DNA from: CAMDPA01 sp965223035
GTDB lineage: Bacteria > Pseudomonadota > Alphaproteobacteria > Rhizobiales > Hyphomicrobiaceae
Direction: 5' to 3'
Assembly (NCBI GenBank): GCA_965223035.1
Contig: OZ244980.1
Location: 3,224,001 to 3,288,000 of the forward strand
DNA: 64,000 nucleotides
The translations under genes and the position numbers were made by a program. Under the pieces are notes generated by a model. It saw only the letters and a list, made by a program, of their open reading frames with translations. It ran no database searches and was not told the origin of the DNA. Below, in pieces: positions 17,213-26,339 of the stretch (position 1 is the first letter of the stretch; each line of letters starts with the position of its first letter).

Positions 17213-19549
17213 ATGATGGAAATGGTCGGTCAAAGGATCAGGGTGCGCGGTCTCGTACAGGGCGTCGGGTTTCGGCCGTATGTCTGGCAGCTCGCGAATG
17301 ATGCCGGCCTGCCCGGAACCGTTCTGAACGACGGTGCCGGCGTCGACATCGAGATCTGGGGTAAGGCGGATGACCTTGCCAATTTCCGCCATCGGCTTGA
17401 AGCTGAGGCGCCGCCGCTTGCCCGCATCGACAGCATAGAGGTCTCCGGAATCGCGGGCCAACCGCCGCAGGTCCCGTTTCGCATCACCCAAAGCGTCAAG
17501 GGGAATGTCGCCACAGGCATTGTCCCTGACGCCGCTGTCTGTCCAGCCTGTCTGGACGAGATAGCAAATCCTGTAGGTCGTCGGTATCGTTACGCCTTCA
17601 CGAACTGCACCCACTGCGGCCCGCGTCTGTCGATCATGGAGGGAATTCCCTATGACCGCAGTTCGACCTCAATGAGTGCATTCGCGATGTGTGCGGCCTG
17701 TCAGGCGGAGTACGACAACCCGACCGACCGCCGGTTTCACGCCCAGCCGAACGCCTGTCCGGACTGCGGTCCCAGGGTCTGGCTGGAAAACGCCGCCGGC
17801 AAGGTGCAAGCTGGCGACCCGATTGCCGAAGCGGCGCGCCTGATCGGCGATGGTTGCATCGTGGCGATCAAGGGTATCGGCGGCTTTCATCTGGCGTGCG
17901 ATGCGACATCCGACGATGCGGTGTCGAGACTGCGGCAGCGCAAAAGGCGGGACAGGAAGCCGTTCGCAGTGATGGTTCGAAACCTGGAGGACGCTGAAGC
18001 CTGGGCCAACGTCGGATCCGAGGAAGCCGAAATGCTGTCCGCAGCGGTTGCGCCAATTGTGCTCGTCGCGGCCGCGGACGGCAAACTAGCGAGCGAAATC
18101 GCCCCCGGTCATGATCATATCGGGGTCATGTTGCCCTATACGCCACTACATCATCTGCTGATGCAGGCTCTTGACGGTCCGATTGTGTTGACGTCGGGCA
18201 ATCTCTCCGACGAACCGCAGGTCACAGGCAACCAACAGGCCCGGGCGCAGCTTGGCGGTATCGTGGACTACTGGCTGATGCACGACAGGGACATCGTCAA
18301 CCGGCTCGACGATTCGGTTATGCGTCTCGACCCGACGGGTCCGACGGTTATCCGGCGTGCCCGCGGCCTGGCACCGGACCCGCTGCCGCTGTCCGGTGCG
18401 CTTGAAAACGGGCGGCGGGTCCTGGCAATGGGAGGTGAGCTGAAGTCGACTTTCTGCCTGACGATGGCAGGACAAGCCGTGTTGTCCCAGCATCTGGGCG
18501 ATCTTGAACACGCTGCAACGCTTGATGAATTCCGCAACACCATTGAGTTGTACCGGCGGGTGTTCGATTTCACGCCGGATACGGTCGCGGTCGACCTGCA
18601 TCCCGATTACCTGTCGACGCAATTTGGCCAGGTGCTGGGCCAGGAGTTGGCCGTAGACGTGATTGGGGTGCAGCATCATCACGCGCACCTGGCTTCGTGT
18701 CTTGCTGAGCATCAGGTGCCGGTTGGAGACGAGCGCTCGCTTGGTGTCATCCTTGACGGGCTGGGGCTTGGCGAGGACGGCACCATCTGGGGTGGCGAGT
18801 TTCTCGTCGGCGGCTACGCCGACTTTCAGCGGGCGGGCCATTTCCAGCCGGTTGCGCTTCCCGGCGGCGCCCAGGCGATACGCGAGCCGTGGCGCAATGC
18901 CTATGCCCATCTCAAGACCGCCTTCGGTAGGGATTGGCTGCAGGCACTCGCAGCGACGCAAATTGGAGAGTTTCTTTGCAACAAGCCGGTTGCCACGCTC
19001 GACCGGATGCTTGAGCGACAGATCAATGCGCCGGTTTCCACGTCTGCGGGCCGGCTGTTCGACGCGGCGGCGGCGGTGATTGGCGTATGCGTCGAACGGC
19101 AAACCTATGAAGGTCAGGCGGCGATGGAGCTTGAGGCGCTCGCGCGACCGCACATGTCGGCAGAACGCGGTTATGCTGCCGACATTTCATGTGAACCGTG
19201 CATGAGGATCGACTGGGCCTCGATGTGGGAGGGGCTGGTGGCGGATGTGCGCAAGGGAATTGACCCCGGCAAGATAGCGGCCCGCTTCCACATCGGCCTT
19301 TGTGATGTCGTTGCGCAGGTCGCAACCAGCATCGCCGGGAGAGAAGGCATCTGTCGCGTCGTGTTGTCCGGCGGTGTCATGCAGAACCGGTTGCTGCTGG
19401 CGGGCCTTCACCACAGGCTTTGCAATCACAACTTGGAGGTGCTGGTCCATCACCGGGTTCCGGCCAACGATGGTGGGCTCGCATTGGGTCAAGCTGTCAT
19501 TGCGGCTGTTTGTGACGTCGGACACTCGGAACTTCAGGATGGAGTTTGA
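17213..19549 (+). CDS. hypF: Carbamoyltransferase HypF
   Basis: HypF (778 residues) makes the carbamoyl group used for the cyanide ligands. Domains in order: acylphosphatase (VRGLVQGVGFRPYVW near 11-25), four zinc knuckles (C110xxC113, C132xxC135, C160xxC163, C182xxC185), a YrdC-like domain (about 200-380, with KGIGGFHLACDA) and a Kae1-like carbamoyltransferase domain with HHHAHLASCLAEH. The ATG at 17213 (next ATG 17216) fits the usual N-terminus; no strong ribosome binding site is seen. It is separated from hupV by repeats, so it may be transcribed by read-through. Confidence 0.96.
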   Translation: MMEMVGQRIRVRGLVQGVGFRPYVWQLANDAGLPGTVLNDGAGVDIEIWGKADDLANFRHRLEAEAPPLARIDSIEVSGIAGQPPQVPFRITQSVKGNVATGIVPDAAVCPACLDEIANPVGRRYRYAFTNCTHCGPRLSIMEGIPYDRSSTSMSAFAMCAACQAEYDNPTDRRFHAQPNACPDCGPRVWLENAAGKVQAGDPIAEAARLIGDGCIVAIKGIGGFHLACDATSDDAVSRLRQRKRRDRKPFAVMVRNLEDAEAWANVGSEEAEMLSAAVAPIVLVAAADGKLASEIAPGHDHIGVMLPYTPLHHLLMQALDGPIVLTSGNLSDEPQVTGNQQARAQLGGIVDYWLMHDRDIVNRLDDSVMRLDPTGPTVIRRARGLAPDPLPLSGALENGRRVLAMGGELKSTFCLTMAGQAVLSQHLGDLEHAATLDEFRNTIELYRRVFDFTPDTVAVDLHPDYLSTQFGQVLGQELAVDVIGVQHHHAHLASCLAEHQVPVGDERSLGVILDGLGLGEDGTIWGGEFLVGGYADFQRAGHFQPVALPGGAQAIREPWRNAYAHLKTAFGRDWLQALAATQIGEFLCNKPVATLDRMLERQINAPVSTSAGRLFDAAAAVIGVCVERQTYEGQAAMELEALARPHMSAERGYAADISCEPCMRIDWASMWEGLVADVRKGIDPGKIAARFHIGLCDVVAQVATSIAGREGICRVVLSGGVMQNRLLLAGLHHRLCNHNLEVLVHHRVPANDGGLALGQAVIAAVCDVGHSELQDGV

Positions 19550-19576
19550 TGAGGAGCTGAACGAAACCATCAGCTT

Positions 19577-19654
19577 TAGAGCAACCTGCCTTAAATCGGA
19601 ACCGGCCCAATTGGAATCGGCTTTGCGGTTCCGATTTAAGGCGCGATGATCTAG
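19577..19654. repeat. Family A palindromic repeat (A1 unit)
   Basis: Perfect 17 bp arms GCCTTAAATCGGAACCG and CGGTTCCGATTTAAGGC enclose a short loop. The outer flanks are TAGAGCAACCT and GCGATGATCTAG. It starts 27 bases after the hypF stop. Confidence 0.88.
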
Positions 19655-19747
19655 TGACGACGGCCAGCAAGCAGTGATGTGTTGGCCGGGATGCTCTATG
19701 ACGCGTTGCGTTATGGCAGCTAAAGCGCGTCACAATGCGCGCGAACC

Positions 19748-19832
19748 CTCCCGCTCCCCCGCCCCATTCCTCCACGGGCCACCGCATCGCAGGATGTGCT
19801 GGGTGGCCGGCGGCGAAGCGGGCCGGTATGGC
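19748..19832. repeat. Family B palindromic repeat
   Basis: Left arm CTCCCGCTCCCCCGCCCC and inner GGGCCACC are mirrored by GGGTGGCCGG and GCGAAGCGGGCC on the right. It has the same plan as the copy in front of hypF. Confidence 0.65.
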
Positions 19833-20110
19833 CATTCCGCCCACGGCCAACTTGATCGAGACCGGCAGCGGCAGGGAGTTGCGTCGAAAGCGGGCTGCCG
19901 AAGGCGGCGGTTGAAGGCTACGGTGCTATCCGGGGCACCTTCACAATTGGCAACGGTCGACTGCCGGTGCTGGTCAAGCAACGTCTGTGGCACACCAACA
20001 CTGCCGCCGCCGCGGGATGTTCCACCCCCAATGCGTGCACCGAAAGAGGCATTCCTGCCGCGTAGGCAGCCACCCAGCATCAAGGGCGCGATGGGACGAT
20101 ATCGTGACCA

Positions 20111-20821
20111 TCAGCGAGGCACCGCGAACCGTCCCTCGCTCGCCCCGACATAATACTCCCATGCCCGGATCGGTTCGTGCACCCGGTCATCGCCGTGCCG
20201 CCGCAACGCCGTCTGCTTGGTGTAAGTCTGCAGCGATAGGCCAGCGGCCAAGGCCTTCAGTTGCAGCTCGGCGGTTTCCTCCAGGAACAGCGCTTGCACG
20301 CAGGCGTGCGGCACCGATTGGCCCACTGCCAACATGCCGTTGGCGCGCAGGATGACGGCCTGGGCATCGGCGCCGAGCGCATCGGCCACCTGTTCCGCGT
20401 GCTCCGGGCTGTGCACCAGATAGGGCATTGTCGTCACGCCGACGAGCGGGCCCAGATTGGCGCCAAACCCATGCGCCACCTCAAGCGGCATGCCGGCCGC
20501 TGCATAGGCAGCGACGTTACGTGGATGACCGCGCGCGATCGCCGCGACATCGCTGCGCCGCCGGTAGACGGCGACGTGCATGATCGCTTCCAGCGCCGGA
20601 CGACCGACGTGGCCGGCGACCTGATTGCCATGCTGATCAAGTTCGACCAACTCGTCGGCGGTGACCAGTCCCAACGCACGCCGCGGTGTCATGATGATGC
20701 GATCGCTGCCGGCAACCCGGGCGCTGATATGACCGAAGCCTTCCACGATGCGAAAATAGGTCAGTACACGGCAGGCCGTGACGATCTCCGCGCGCTGCTC
20801 CGGCGATGACTGGAACGACAT
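20111..20821 (-). CDS. Class II aldolase/adducin-family protein
   Basis: This 236-residue protein has the class II aldolase/adducin fold signature: GHISARVAG near the N-terminus, then RALGLVTADELVELD, RPALEAIMHVAVYRRR (with catalytic-type metal histidines) and a later ILRANGMLAVGQSV in place of the usual L-x-x-H/N-G segment. Relatives act as fuculose-phosphate aldolases or as decarboxylases of dihydroxyphthalate-type acids. Being beside Rieske oxygenase genes favours a role in aromatic breakdown, but the substrate is unknown. The ATG is chosen because GGAGAGG lies 6-7 bases upstream. Confidence 0.85.
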   Translation of the reverse strand: MSFQSSPEQRAEIVTACRVLTYFRIVEGFGHISARVAGSDRIIMTPRRALGLVTADELVELDQHGNQVAGHVGRPALEAIMHVAVYRRRSDVAAIARGHPRNVAAYAAAGMPLEVAHGFGANLGPLVGVTTMPYLVHSPEHAEQVADALGADAQAVILRANGMLAVGQSVPHACVQALFLEETAELQLKALAAGLSLQTYTKQTALRRHGDDRVHEPIRAWEYYVGASEGRFAVPR

Positions 20822-20979
20822 CGGTGCCTCTCCAATAAGCTTTGCTCGATCTGCCAGCACGTGGCGCGGCGGACGGCTCACCTCCGCCTGATTGATGATG
20901 TCCGCCTAAGGCGGATGAGCCTTGCCGGCCCGCGAACTCTGACGCGCAATCCGGCATCCTGCTGTCGCCGCTGTGCGCG

Positions 20980-21609
20980 CTACAAAATAATACTGGGATT
21001 GCGCAGGCTTTGATCGCAATCGATCAAGTTGACCTGCTTGGCCGCGATCAACCAGCCGCCCTCAGCGTCGACCAGTTTGTGTCCGGCCCATCCGGTCAGG
21101 ATCCGGGTCTCATCCCCCCAAAACTCTGAAATGAGAAAGTTCGAGCGTAGCATATGGACAGTCGGCGCCCCGGTGGTAAACACTTCGACGTTGGTGATCA
21201 GACGCACGGTGCGCGAGGCCGGCGCTTGAGACCACGCATAGCCGGTCCGGAGGCGGAAGATGCGGTCCTCCAGGCGTCGGCGGTCATCGAAGGTGACGGT
21301 GATCTCGCGCCTGGGGTCTCCGGCTTCGGGCGTGCCCGGCACCCAGTAAATGCATTCGGCTGTGAACAGCGCCAGCCAGTCCTCGAAGCGGAGTTGATCG
21401 AGCAGCCGGGCCTCACGCTCCAGCAGGGCACGGGCCCGGTCGCGCAGGTGGAGGTCGGTCACGCAGGCCGTATCGCGCTGCCAATCGGTAAAATCGTCGA
21501 TGATTTGCTGATAGAGCAGGTCCGTCACATAATAAGATGTGCGCGAGGGATCGCGCGCCGCGGTGACGCCGGTGGCGGCCTGATTAAGTGCAGTCGGATC
21601 GGTTCCCAT
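20980..21609 (-). CDS. Ring-hydroxylating oxygenase beta subunit
   Basis: This 209-residue protein is a SnoaL-fold small subunit of a Rieske oxygenase. Typical features are LLEREARLLDQLRFEDWLAL, YWVPGTPE, a ...RRRLEDRIFRLRTGYAWSQ segment and the RTVRLITNVEV and RSNFLISE strands. It would assemble with the alpha subunit at 23010 as an alpha3beta3 hexamer. The ATG has AGGAG 8 bases upstream. It is on the same strand as alpha but separated from it by an opposite-strand gene. The aldolase-like gene follows 158 bases downstream. Confidence 0.9.
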   Translation of the reverse strand: MGTDPTALNQAATGVTAARDPSRTSYYVTDLLYQQIIDDFTDWQRDTACVTDLHLRDRARALLEREARLLDQLRFEDWLALFTAECIYWVPGTPEAGDPRREITVTFDDRRRLEDRIFRLRTGYAWSQAPASRTVRLITNVEVFTTGAPTVHMLRSNFLISEFWGDETRILTGWAGHKLVDAEGGWLIAAKQVNLIDCDQSLRNPSIIL

Positions 21610-21816
21610 GGTGACGGCTCCTAGTTGGCACGCCGGTTCAGCGATGCTGTCCTCAGCCGGCTGCGTGCGATAAGATGCAGGCGCAGGGAACGTCCCGCAA
21701 TTGGTGCGTCCCCTGATCGTTCCGTTCGCTTTCGCTGCATCGACCCGGCAAGGACTATCGGACAGGCCCGCGCGATGGCGATCTCGTTGCGCGAAAATTA
21801 ATCGAAGAGGGAGGCT

Positions 21817-22944
21817 ATGTGCAAATTGCAAAACGTGTTGCCGTCAGTACGGTCCACTGCGCTCGGCGCGTTGATCGTCGTGTTCGCCACGCATGTCACC
21901 GCAAGCACGTCCGCCGCTGATACAGAGGCGCAAAAACAAGCCGTCGAGCGGTCCAAGCCGCTGGTCGCCACCGGACCATGGCCGGCCGGCGATCAGAAAG
22001 GCATGGCCAATACCTTGGGTCCCGGCACGTGGCTGCGTTGTGCCGCCCACATGGGCGCGGCGGGGGCCAAGATCTACGAACTCAATCACGTCCGCTCCAA
22101 CACCATGCCGAAATCGCCGTTTGGGCGGCCCCTGTCTTACACGTTTACGCCGAGCGTTTCACTGCCGGGCACCCGGCACGTGTTCAACGGTGAGAAGGTC
22201 GATGGGGGGGAGCCGGGCGCCCAAGGCACGCAGATGGATGCGTTGGGCCACTTTGCCTACTACGACAAGGTGTGGGACGGAAAAGGCAAGCCGCCGCTCG
22301 ATGGGGCCAAATACTATGGGGGCTACACCCAAAGGGATGTGAAGCCGTCGCCAGCTTCACCGCTGCTTAAGCTTGGTATTGAGAATGTGCCACCGATCGT
22401 GACCTCGGCGGTGCTGCTCGACGCCAAAGCCCATATCGGCAAGGGTGCCAGCCTGGCACCGGGCAGTTTGGTCAGCAAAGCCCACATCGAGGCGATGGTG
22501 AAGGCGCAAAGGCTCGATTGGCGCGGCATCCTGCCGGGAGACGTGGTCTATATCTACACCGGTTGGGGCGACAAGTGGACAGATCCCGACACGGACAAAA
22601 GCTACTACACGATGGGGCCAGGGCTCTCCGTCGACGCCGTAAAGTATCTTCAAGACAGAAAGATCGTGCTGGTGGCGCTGGATAACCCGTTCACCGATCC
22701 GGTCGCGGACGGTCAATTGCAGGGCAAGGCCAAGCCGCCACAGGGATTGGAGGACGGCCTGCCGTTTTTCATCCACCACCACAATCTGGCCGTGGCCGGC
22801 ATCCACCAAATCCAAAATGCCAATCTGGGACGGCTCGCCCGCGATAAGGTGTGGACCTCCTGCACGATGATCTTGCCGTTGCGGGCAAAGGGCCACGCCG
22901 GGTCGCCGGTTCGCCCCGTCGCCATCGGCGTGCCTGGCCAATAG
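21817..22944 (+). CDS. Secreted cyclase-family (kynurenine formamidase-like) protein
   Basis: This 375-residue protein has a signal peptide (hydrophobic residues about 13-30, VTASTSAADT cleavage area) and a Pfam 'cyclase' fold. The metal/active-site motif appears as GAQGTQMDALGHFAYY, related to HxGTHxDxxxH of kynurenine formamidase but with glutamine where the second histidine of GTH usually sits. Other family segments are GDVVYIYTGWGDKW and FIHHHNLAVAGI. A GAGGGAGG site precedes the ATG. It is divergent from the beta subunit gene and converges on the alpha subunit gene. The reaction is not predictable; hydrolysis or dehydration of an aromatic-pathway product is a guess. Confidence 0.85.
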   Translation: MCKLQNVLPSVRSTALGALIVVFATHVTASTSAADTEAQKQAVERSKPLVATGPWPAGDQKGMANTLGPGTWLRCAAHMGAAGAKIYELNHVRSNTMPKSPFGRPLSYTFTPSVSLPGTRHVFNGEKVDGGEPGAQGTQMDALGHFAYYDKVWDGKGKPPLDGAKYYGGYTQRDVKPSPASPLLKLGIENVPPIVTSAVLLDAKAHIGKGASLAPGSLVSKAHIEAMVKAQRLDWRGILPGDVVYIYTGWGDKWTDPDTDKSYYTMGPGLSVDAVKYLQDRKIVLVALDNPFTDPVADGQLQGKAKPPQGLEDGLPFFIHHHNLAVAGIHQIQNANLGRLARDKVWTSCTMILPLRAKGHAGSPVRPVAIGVPGQ

Positions 22945-23009
22945 CCCACTTGCCGAGGTCGCGGCGCCGGCGGATGGGGTCGCCGCCGCGCCGCCGACCG
23001 GCCCCACCG

Positions 23010-24374
23010 TCAGGGATCGCGCTTGACGGCGATCGCGGGTGGGGTGTTCATCAACCGCTTCCACTCCTTGAAGTGCTCGCGCATGAACGCCTCGTCTGTC
23101 GCCGGCGCGGTGATCGTTCCGTCGTCGTTAATCTTGACCCGGCCCTCGATCCCCAGACCACGGTTCATATACACCCACTCATCCTCGAGGCACTCCAATC
23201 CCTTCTGGATCTGCTCGAAGTTGGCGACGTCGTCGACCTCGCCAAAATTGGGAAAACCTTCCTGCGTGCGCATCCTGAGCGCGTTGATATCGCGCACCGC
23301 GTCCGGGCCCAGATCGCCATTGGCATCGGTGATGCGGGTGCCGTACCAAATCGCGTTGGTCTCGCCGACGTTGACGGGCTCGAACACTTGAATGTGATTG
23401 CCCAACAGCGAGAAGTTCGGGAACACGTTGATGTTGACCGGCTCGGAGCCAGCCAGATCAAGCAGCGCCGGCGCCCGCTCACCATAGCGCTGGCGGAACG
23501 CCTGTTCGTAATGCTCCATGCCCGGATGCAGCGATTCCAACGCCCACAGCCCCCCCGGGCGCGGGTCCAGATTGGGACGCTTGTCCTTGAAGTGATTTCC
23601 GTGGCCGGTGTACTTCATGTACATCGCGAGGCTATCGGGCGAGTCCTTATAATAGGCCATGCCTTTGGCGTTCTCGCCGGCAAATCGATTCTCGGTCTCC
23701 AGCAGCGAGCGGTGCGAGTAGACCACGTGGTAGCCGTCGCATGCGTTGTCGTAAGCAAGCTTCCAGTTGCCCTTGTATTTGATGCGGTTGGCCTCACACA
23801 CCTCAAGTTGGCCGCCGGGGTTGCGGTCAAGCCATTCATCGATCGGAGTCGTGATCGGCCCCAGGTGTTCGAGGAGCGGCAGCGCCTCCATGTTGAGGGT
23901 GGCAAAGATGAAACCGCGATAGGACTCAACGCGCGGGACTTGAGCGATATTATACTTAGGATCGCGCATGTCTTCGGCATATCCTTCCGGCCACGGCACG
24001 CCGCGCAATTGGCCGGTATTGAGGAAGTTCCAGCCATGATAGGGGCATTGGAAGGAGCGGGCGTTGCCTTTTTCCCAACGGCACAGCGTGGTGCCGCGAT
24101 GGGTGCAACGGTTGAACAGGGCGCGAATTTCCCCGTCATTGTCGCGCACGATAATCAATGGTCTGGTGCCCATGCGCCGCGTGATGAAATCGTTGGCGTT
24201 GGGGATTTCGCTTGCGTGCGCGAGATAGACCCAGGTGCCGCCGAAGATGTGGGTCATCTCCAGCTGGAAAATTGCGGGATCGGTGTACACTAAGCGGTGG
24301 ACGCGATCCTCTTCGACCAGCCGATCCCAGTCGTGGTGCGCCTCGTTGCGGCCGATCCGCTCAATGATTGTCAT
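23010..24374 (-). CDS. Rieske non-heme iron oxygenase alpha subunit
   Basis: This 454-residue subunit has a Rieske motif C90xH92 ... C110xxH113 (CTHRGTTLC and FQCPYHGW) and a mononuclear iron site in DNACDGYHVVYSH (Asp213, His216, His221). The N-terminus (YTDPAIFQLEMTHIFGGTWV) resembles the benzoate/anthranilate/aniline/p-cumate group. No ferredoxin or reductase gene is nearby, so electrons must come from elsewhere. The ATG at 24374 has GGAGG 8 bases upstream; ATGs two and seven codons earlier lack that spacing. It converges with the cyclase gene, with a 65-base gap. Confidence 0.93.
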   Translation of the reverse strand: MTIIERIGRNEAHHDWDRLVEEDRVHRLVYTDPAIFQLEMTHIFGGTWVYLAHASEIPNANDFITRRMGTRPLIIVRDNDGEIRALFNRCTHRGTTLCRWEKGNARSFQCPYHGWNFLNTGQLRGVPWPEGYAEDMRDPKYNIAQVPRVESYRGFIFATLNMEALPLLEHLGPITTPIDEWLDRNPGGQLEVCEANRIKYKGNWKLAYDNACDGYHVVYSHRSLLETENRFAGENAKGMAYYKDSPDSLAMYMKYTGHGNHFKDKRPNLDPRPGGLWALESLHPGMEHYEQAFRQRYGERAPALLDLAGSEPVNINVFPNFSLLGNHIQVFEPVNVGETNAIWYGTRITDANGDLGPDAVRDINALRMRTQEGFPNFGEVDDVANFEQIQKGLECLEDEWVYMNRGLGIEGRVKINDDGTITAPATDEAFMREHFKEWKRLMNTPPAIAVKRDP

Positions 24375-24417
24375 GGGCATGTCCTCCGCGACCATCGCCT
24401 TACCGGTGCTGCAGCTG

Positions 24418-24520
24418 TCTAGAGCAACCTGCCTTTAATCGAAATCGGAACGATCCCGATTAAAGGCAGAAAGTCGCTCACCACTTTAAGAGCGATCACC
24501 TCCGCCTGCGGCGGAGATGA
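24418..24520. repeat. Family A repeat (A2 unit plus linker and short palindrome)
   Basis: GCCTTTAATCG ... CGATTAAAGGC form the core, followed by the linker GTCGCTCACCACTTTAAGAGCGATCA and a CTCCGCCTGCGGCGGAG palindrome that abuts the stop codon of the next gene. It lies between the ligase and oxygenase genes and could affect read-through between them. Confidence 0.82.
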
Positions 24521-24521
24521 C

Positions 24522-26012
24522 CTAAAAGAAATCGAAGTACTCGTTGTGCTCCCATTCGGTCGGGTCATCGCCGACCTGCTGCCCGCGCTCCTTCAAGAAA
24601 GCTTCGAAGCGCCCGACCTCGTTACGCTTGAGTCTGAGATAATAATCGAGAAACACCGGTCCCAGCGCGCTGGCGAATAAAGCGTCGCCCTGCAACGCCT
24701 GCAGCGCCGCCGGCAGCGTCGTTGGCAACAGCGGACGGTCCGCAGCGTAAGGTTCCAAGTCCTGTGGGCCGGGGTCGATCGCTTGATCGATGCCCGCCAG
24801 ACCAGCGATGATCTGCGATGCGATGAACAGGTAGGGATTGGCGGCCGGCTCCCCGATCCTGTTCTCCAGTCGGGTGGCCCGGTCGCCGTAGCCACCGAGC
24901 GCACGGATCATCACCCCGCGGTGATCGTGCGCCCATGTGGCCCGGTCAGGTGCCAGCGAGTTCGGCCGCAGCCGACGGTATCCATTGATGGTCGGCGTCG
25001 CGAACACGGTGCTGGGTGCGGCATGGCCGAGCAGGCCGCCGACGTAGGCGAGCCCTGTGTCCGACAGCGGTTGGCCCGGGTTATCGGGCAGCATCAGATT
25101 GCCGCCATCGGCGCGCGCCACCAGCGATTGATGCAGATGCCAGCCGCTCGCGTAGTAGCCCTTGATCGCCGGCCGCGCCATGAATGTTGCGAAATAGCCC
25201 AAGCGCCGGCACAGCTGCCGGGTCGCGCTGCGAAACAGCAACATGTTGTCGGCCGCATCGACCGCATCGGCCGGCGCAAACGTGCACTCCACTTGGCCCG
25301 GCCCCCATTCATTCTCGATCGAGCGCAATGGCAGCCCGATGCCCTCATAGGCCTCGCCCAGCGCGCTCAGCACCGGCTGCATCAGGTCCATGTTGGATTC
25401 TGAATGGTAATGATAGCCGGGCTCGGGAGCAGCGGTGGCAATCGGGCGCCCGCGCATACCCGGGTAACCGATGTTCTCCGGTCCGAGCTCTTGTTGCGTG
25501 ACCCGCAGCAGGTACCATTCGACCTCGAGCCCGACCCTGAGCGCCAAGCCGCGCTGTTGCAGCCGGGCTGCCTGGCGCTTGAGCAGATGGCGCGGCGAGA
25601 AGTGAAAGGGCGTGCCGGACCTGAAATGTTCGTCGCACAACATCCACCCGACACCTGGGGCCCACGGCAACGTGCGATAGGTCGCCGGATCGGGGACGAT
25701 GACCAGGTTGGGCGACCCCGTCATCTCGTCGATGCCCATCCCCCCACCGGGCGTAAACGAGGAAAAGATCCTGGCGCCTGCTGCATCCAACGTCGAGGTC
25801 GCCACGTTGATATTGTAGCCGTTCTCGAACGCACTGAGCGCCACCGGTACGCTGACTAATTTCGCGCGCGCATAACCGTGAGGATCGCACCAAACCAGAC
25901 GGACAAACCGAAGCTGGTCTGCGGCCATCCGTTGCTTGAGGTCATCAGCCAGGCGCTGCTGGTCGGCCGACCAAAGACCGTGGCGGGCAATGAAGTTGGG
26001 CAGTTTCTGCAT
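24522..26012 (-). CDS. Glutamine synthetase-like gamma-glutamyl ligase
   Basis: This 496-residue protein has the glutamine synthetase fold: a beta-grasp N-terminal domain (RFVRLVWCDPHGYARAKLVSV), then VGLEVEWYLL, ENEWGPGQVECTFAP (metal/substrate glutamates), GWHLHQSLV and RLENRIGEPAANPYLFIASQI. It differs from GlnA in motif details, so it probably joins glutamate to an amine other than ammonia, as in the gamma-glutamylanilide synthetase or isopropylamine ligase families. Placement just upstream of a Rieske oxygenase gene is reminiscent of aniline clusters. The substrate is not known; a general polyamine or ethanolamine ligase is an alternative. The TAG stop touches a repeat. Confidence 0.85.
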   Translation of the reverse strand: MQKLPNFIARHGLWSADQQRLADDLKQRMAADQLRFVRLVWCDPHGYARAKLVSVPVALSAFENGYNINVATSTLDAAGARIFSSFTPGGGMGIDEMTGSPNLVIVPDPATYRTLPWAPGVGWMLCDEHFRSGTPFHFSPRHLLKRQAARLQQRGLALRVGLEVEWYLLRVTQQELGPENIGYPGMRGRPIATAAPEPGYHYHSESNMDLMQPVLSALGEAYEGIGLPLRSIENEWGPGQVECTFAPADAVDAADNMLLFRSATRQLCRRLGYFATFMARPAIKGYYASGWHLHQSLVARADGGNLMLPDNPGQPLSDTGLAYVGGLLGHAAPSTVFATPTINGYRRLRPNSLAPDRATWAHDHRGVMIRALGGYGDRATRLENRIGEPAANPYLFIASQIIAGLAGIDQAIDPGPQDLEPYAADRPLLPTTLPAALQALQGDALFASALGPVFLDYYLRLKRNEVGRFEAFLKERGQQVGDDPTEWEHNEYFDFF

Positions 26013-26339
26013 CGGTTGCCTTAATCAGTGGGCGGAACCGGCGATGTCGGTGCGCCGTCGGGCCCGATCTGGGCTGAAGGCAGCTTATGCAGCGGCCCGC
26101 CGCGGAGCAAGTCGATGCATCTGCTGCGTTTCAGACGTGGCTGGAACCGTCCCGCTCCCCTGCACCCGTCCTCCGCTGGGCCACCCAACGGCACGATCTC
26201 ATCGGTGCCGGGCGGCGGAGCGGGCCGGCACGGTGCTTCCACCCAAGGCGGACATGATCCGGTGCTGGTTGATGGCGGGTTGTGAGCGGCCACGACGCCC
26301 CATAAACTTGGCCATCGGTCAGGCTTCGGAGGCCGCCCC
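26013..26339. other. Intergenic region with a family B repeat
   Basis: This gap lies between the divergent ligase gene and the plus-strand small gene. It is mostly filled by a family B copy (26138-26270). The overlapping reading frames here mirror the palindrome and are not genes. A GGAGG at about 26326 serves the next gene. Confidence 0.6.
26138..26270. repeat. Family B palindromic repeat
   Basis: Starts GGCTGGAACCGTCCCGCTCC, has the GGGCCACCC inner arm, CGGAGCGGGCCGGCACGG on the right and ends in an AAGGCGGACATGATCC tail that is shared with the copies at 50062, 53900 and 54753. Confidence 0.72.

Larger units (their letters stand above)
19550..20110. other. Intergenic region with repeat copies
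   Basis: The 560 bp between hypF and the convergent aldolase-like gene contain one family A copy (19577-19654) and one family B copy (19748-19832). The remaining 19833-20110 shows no credible gene, RNA or terminator that I can support. Confidence 0.6.

Noticed and set aside
20998..21030. FNR/FixK box from the TTGATCGCAATCGATCAA sequence
   Set aside because: The half-sites are 8 bases apart instead of 4 and it lies inside the oxygenase beta coding region.
20980..26012. Firm assignment to aniline degradation
   Set aside because: The characteristic amidotransferase and reductase genes are missing and the ligase could serve another amine, so only a general call is given.
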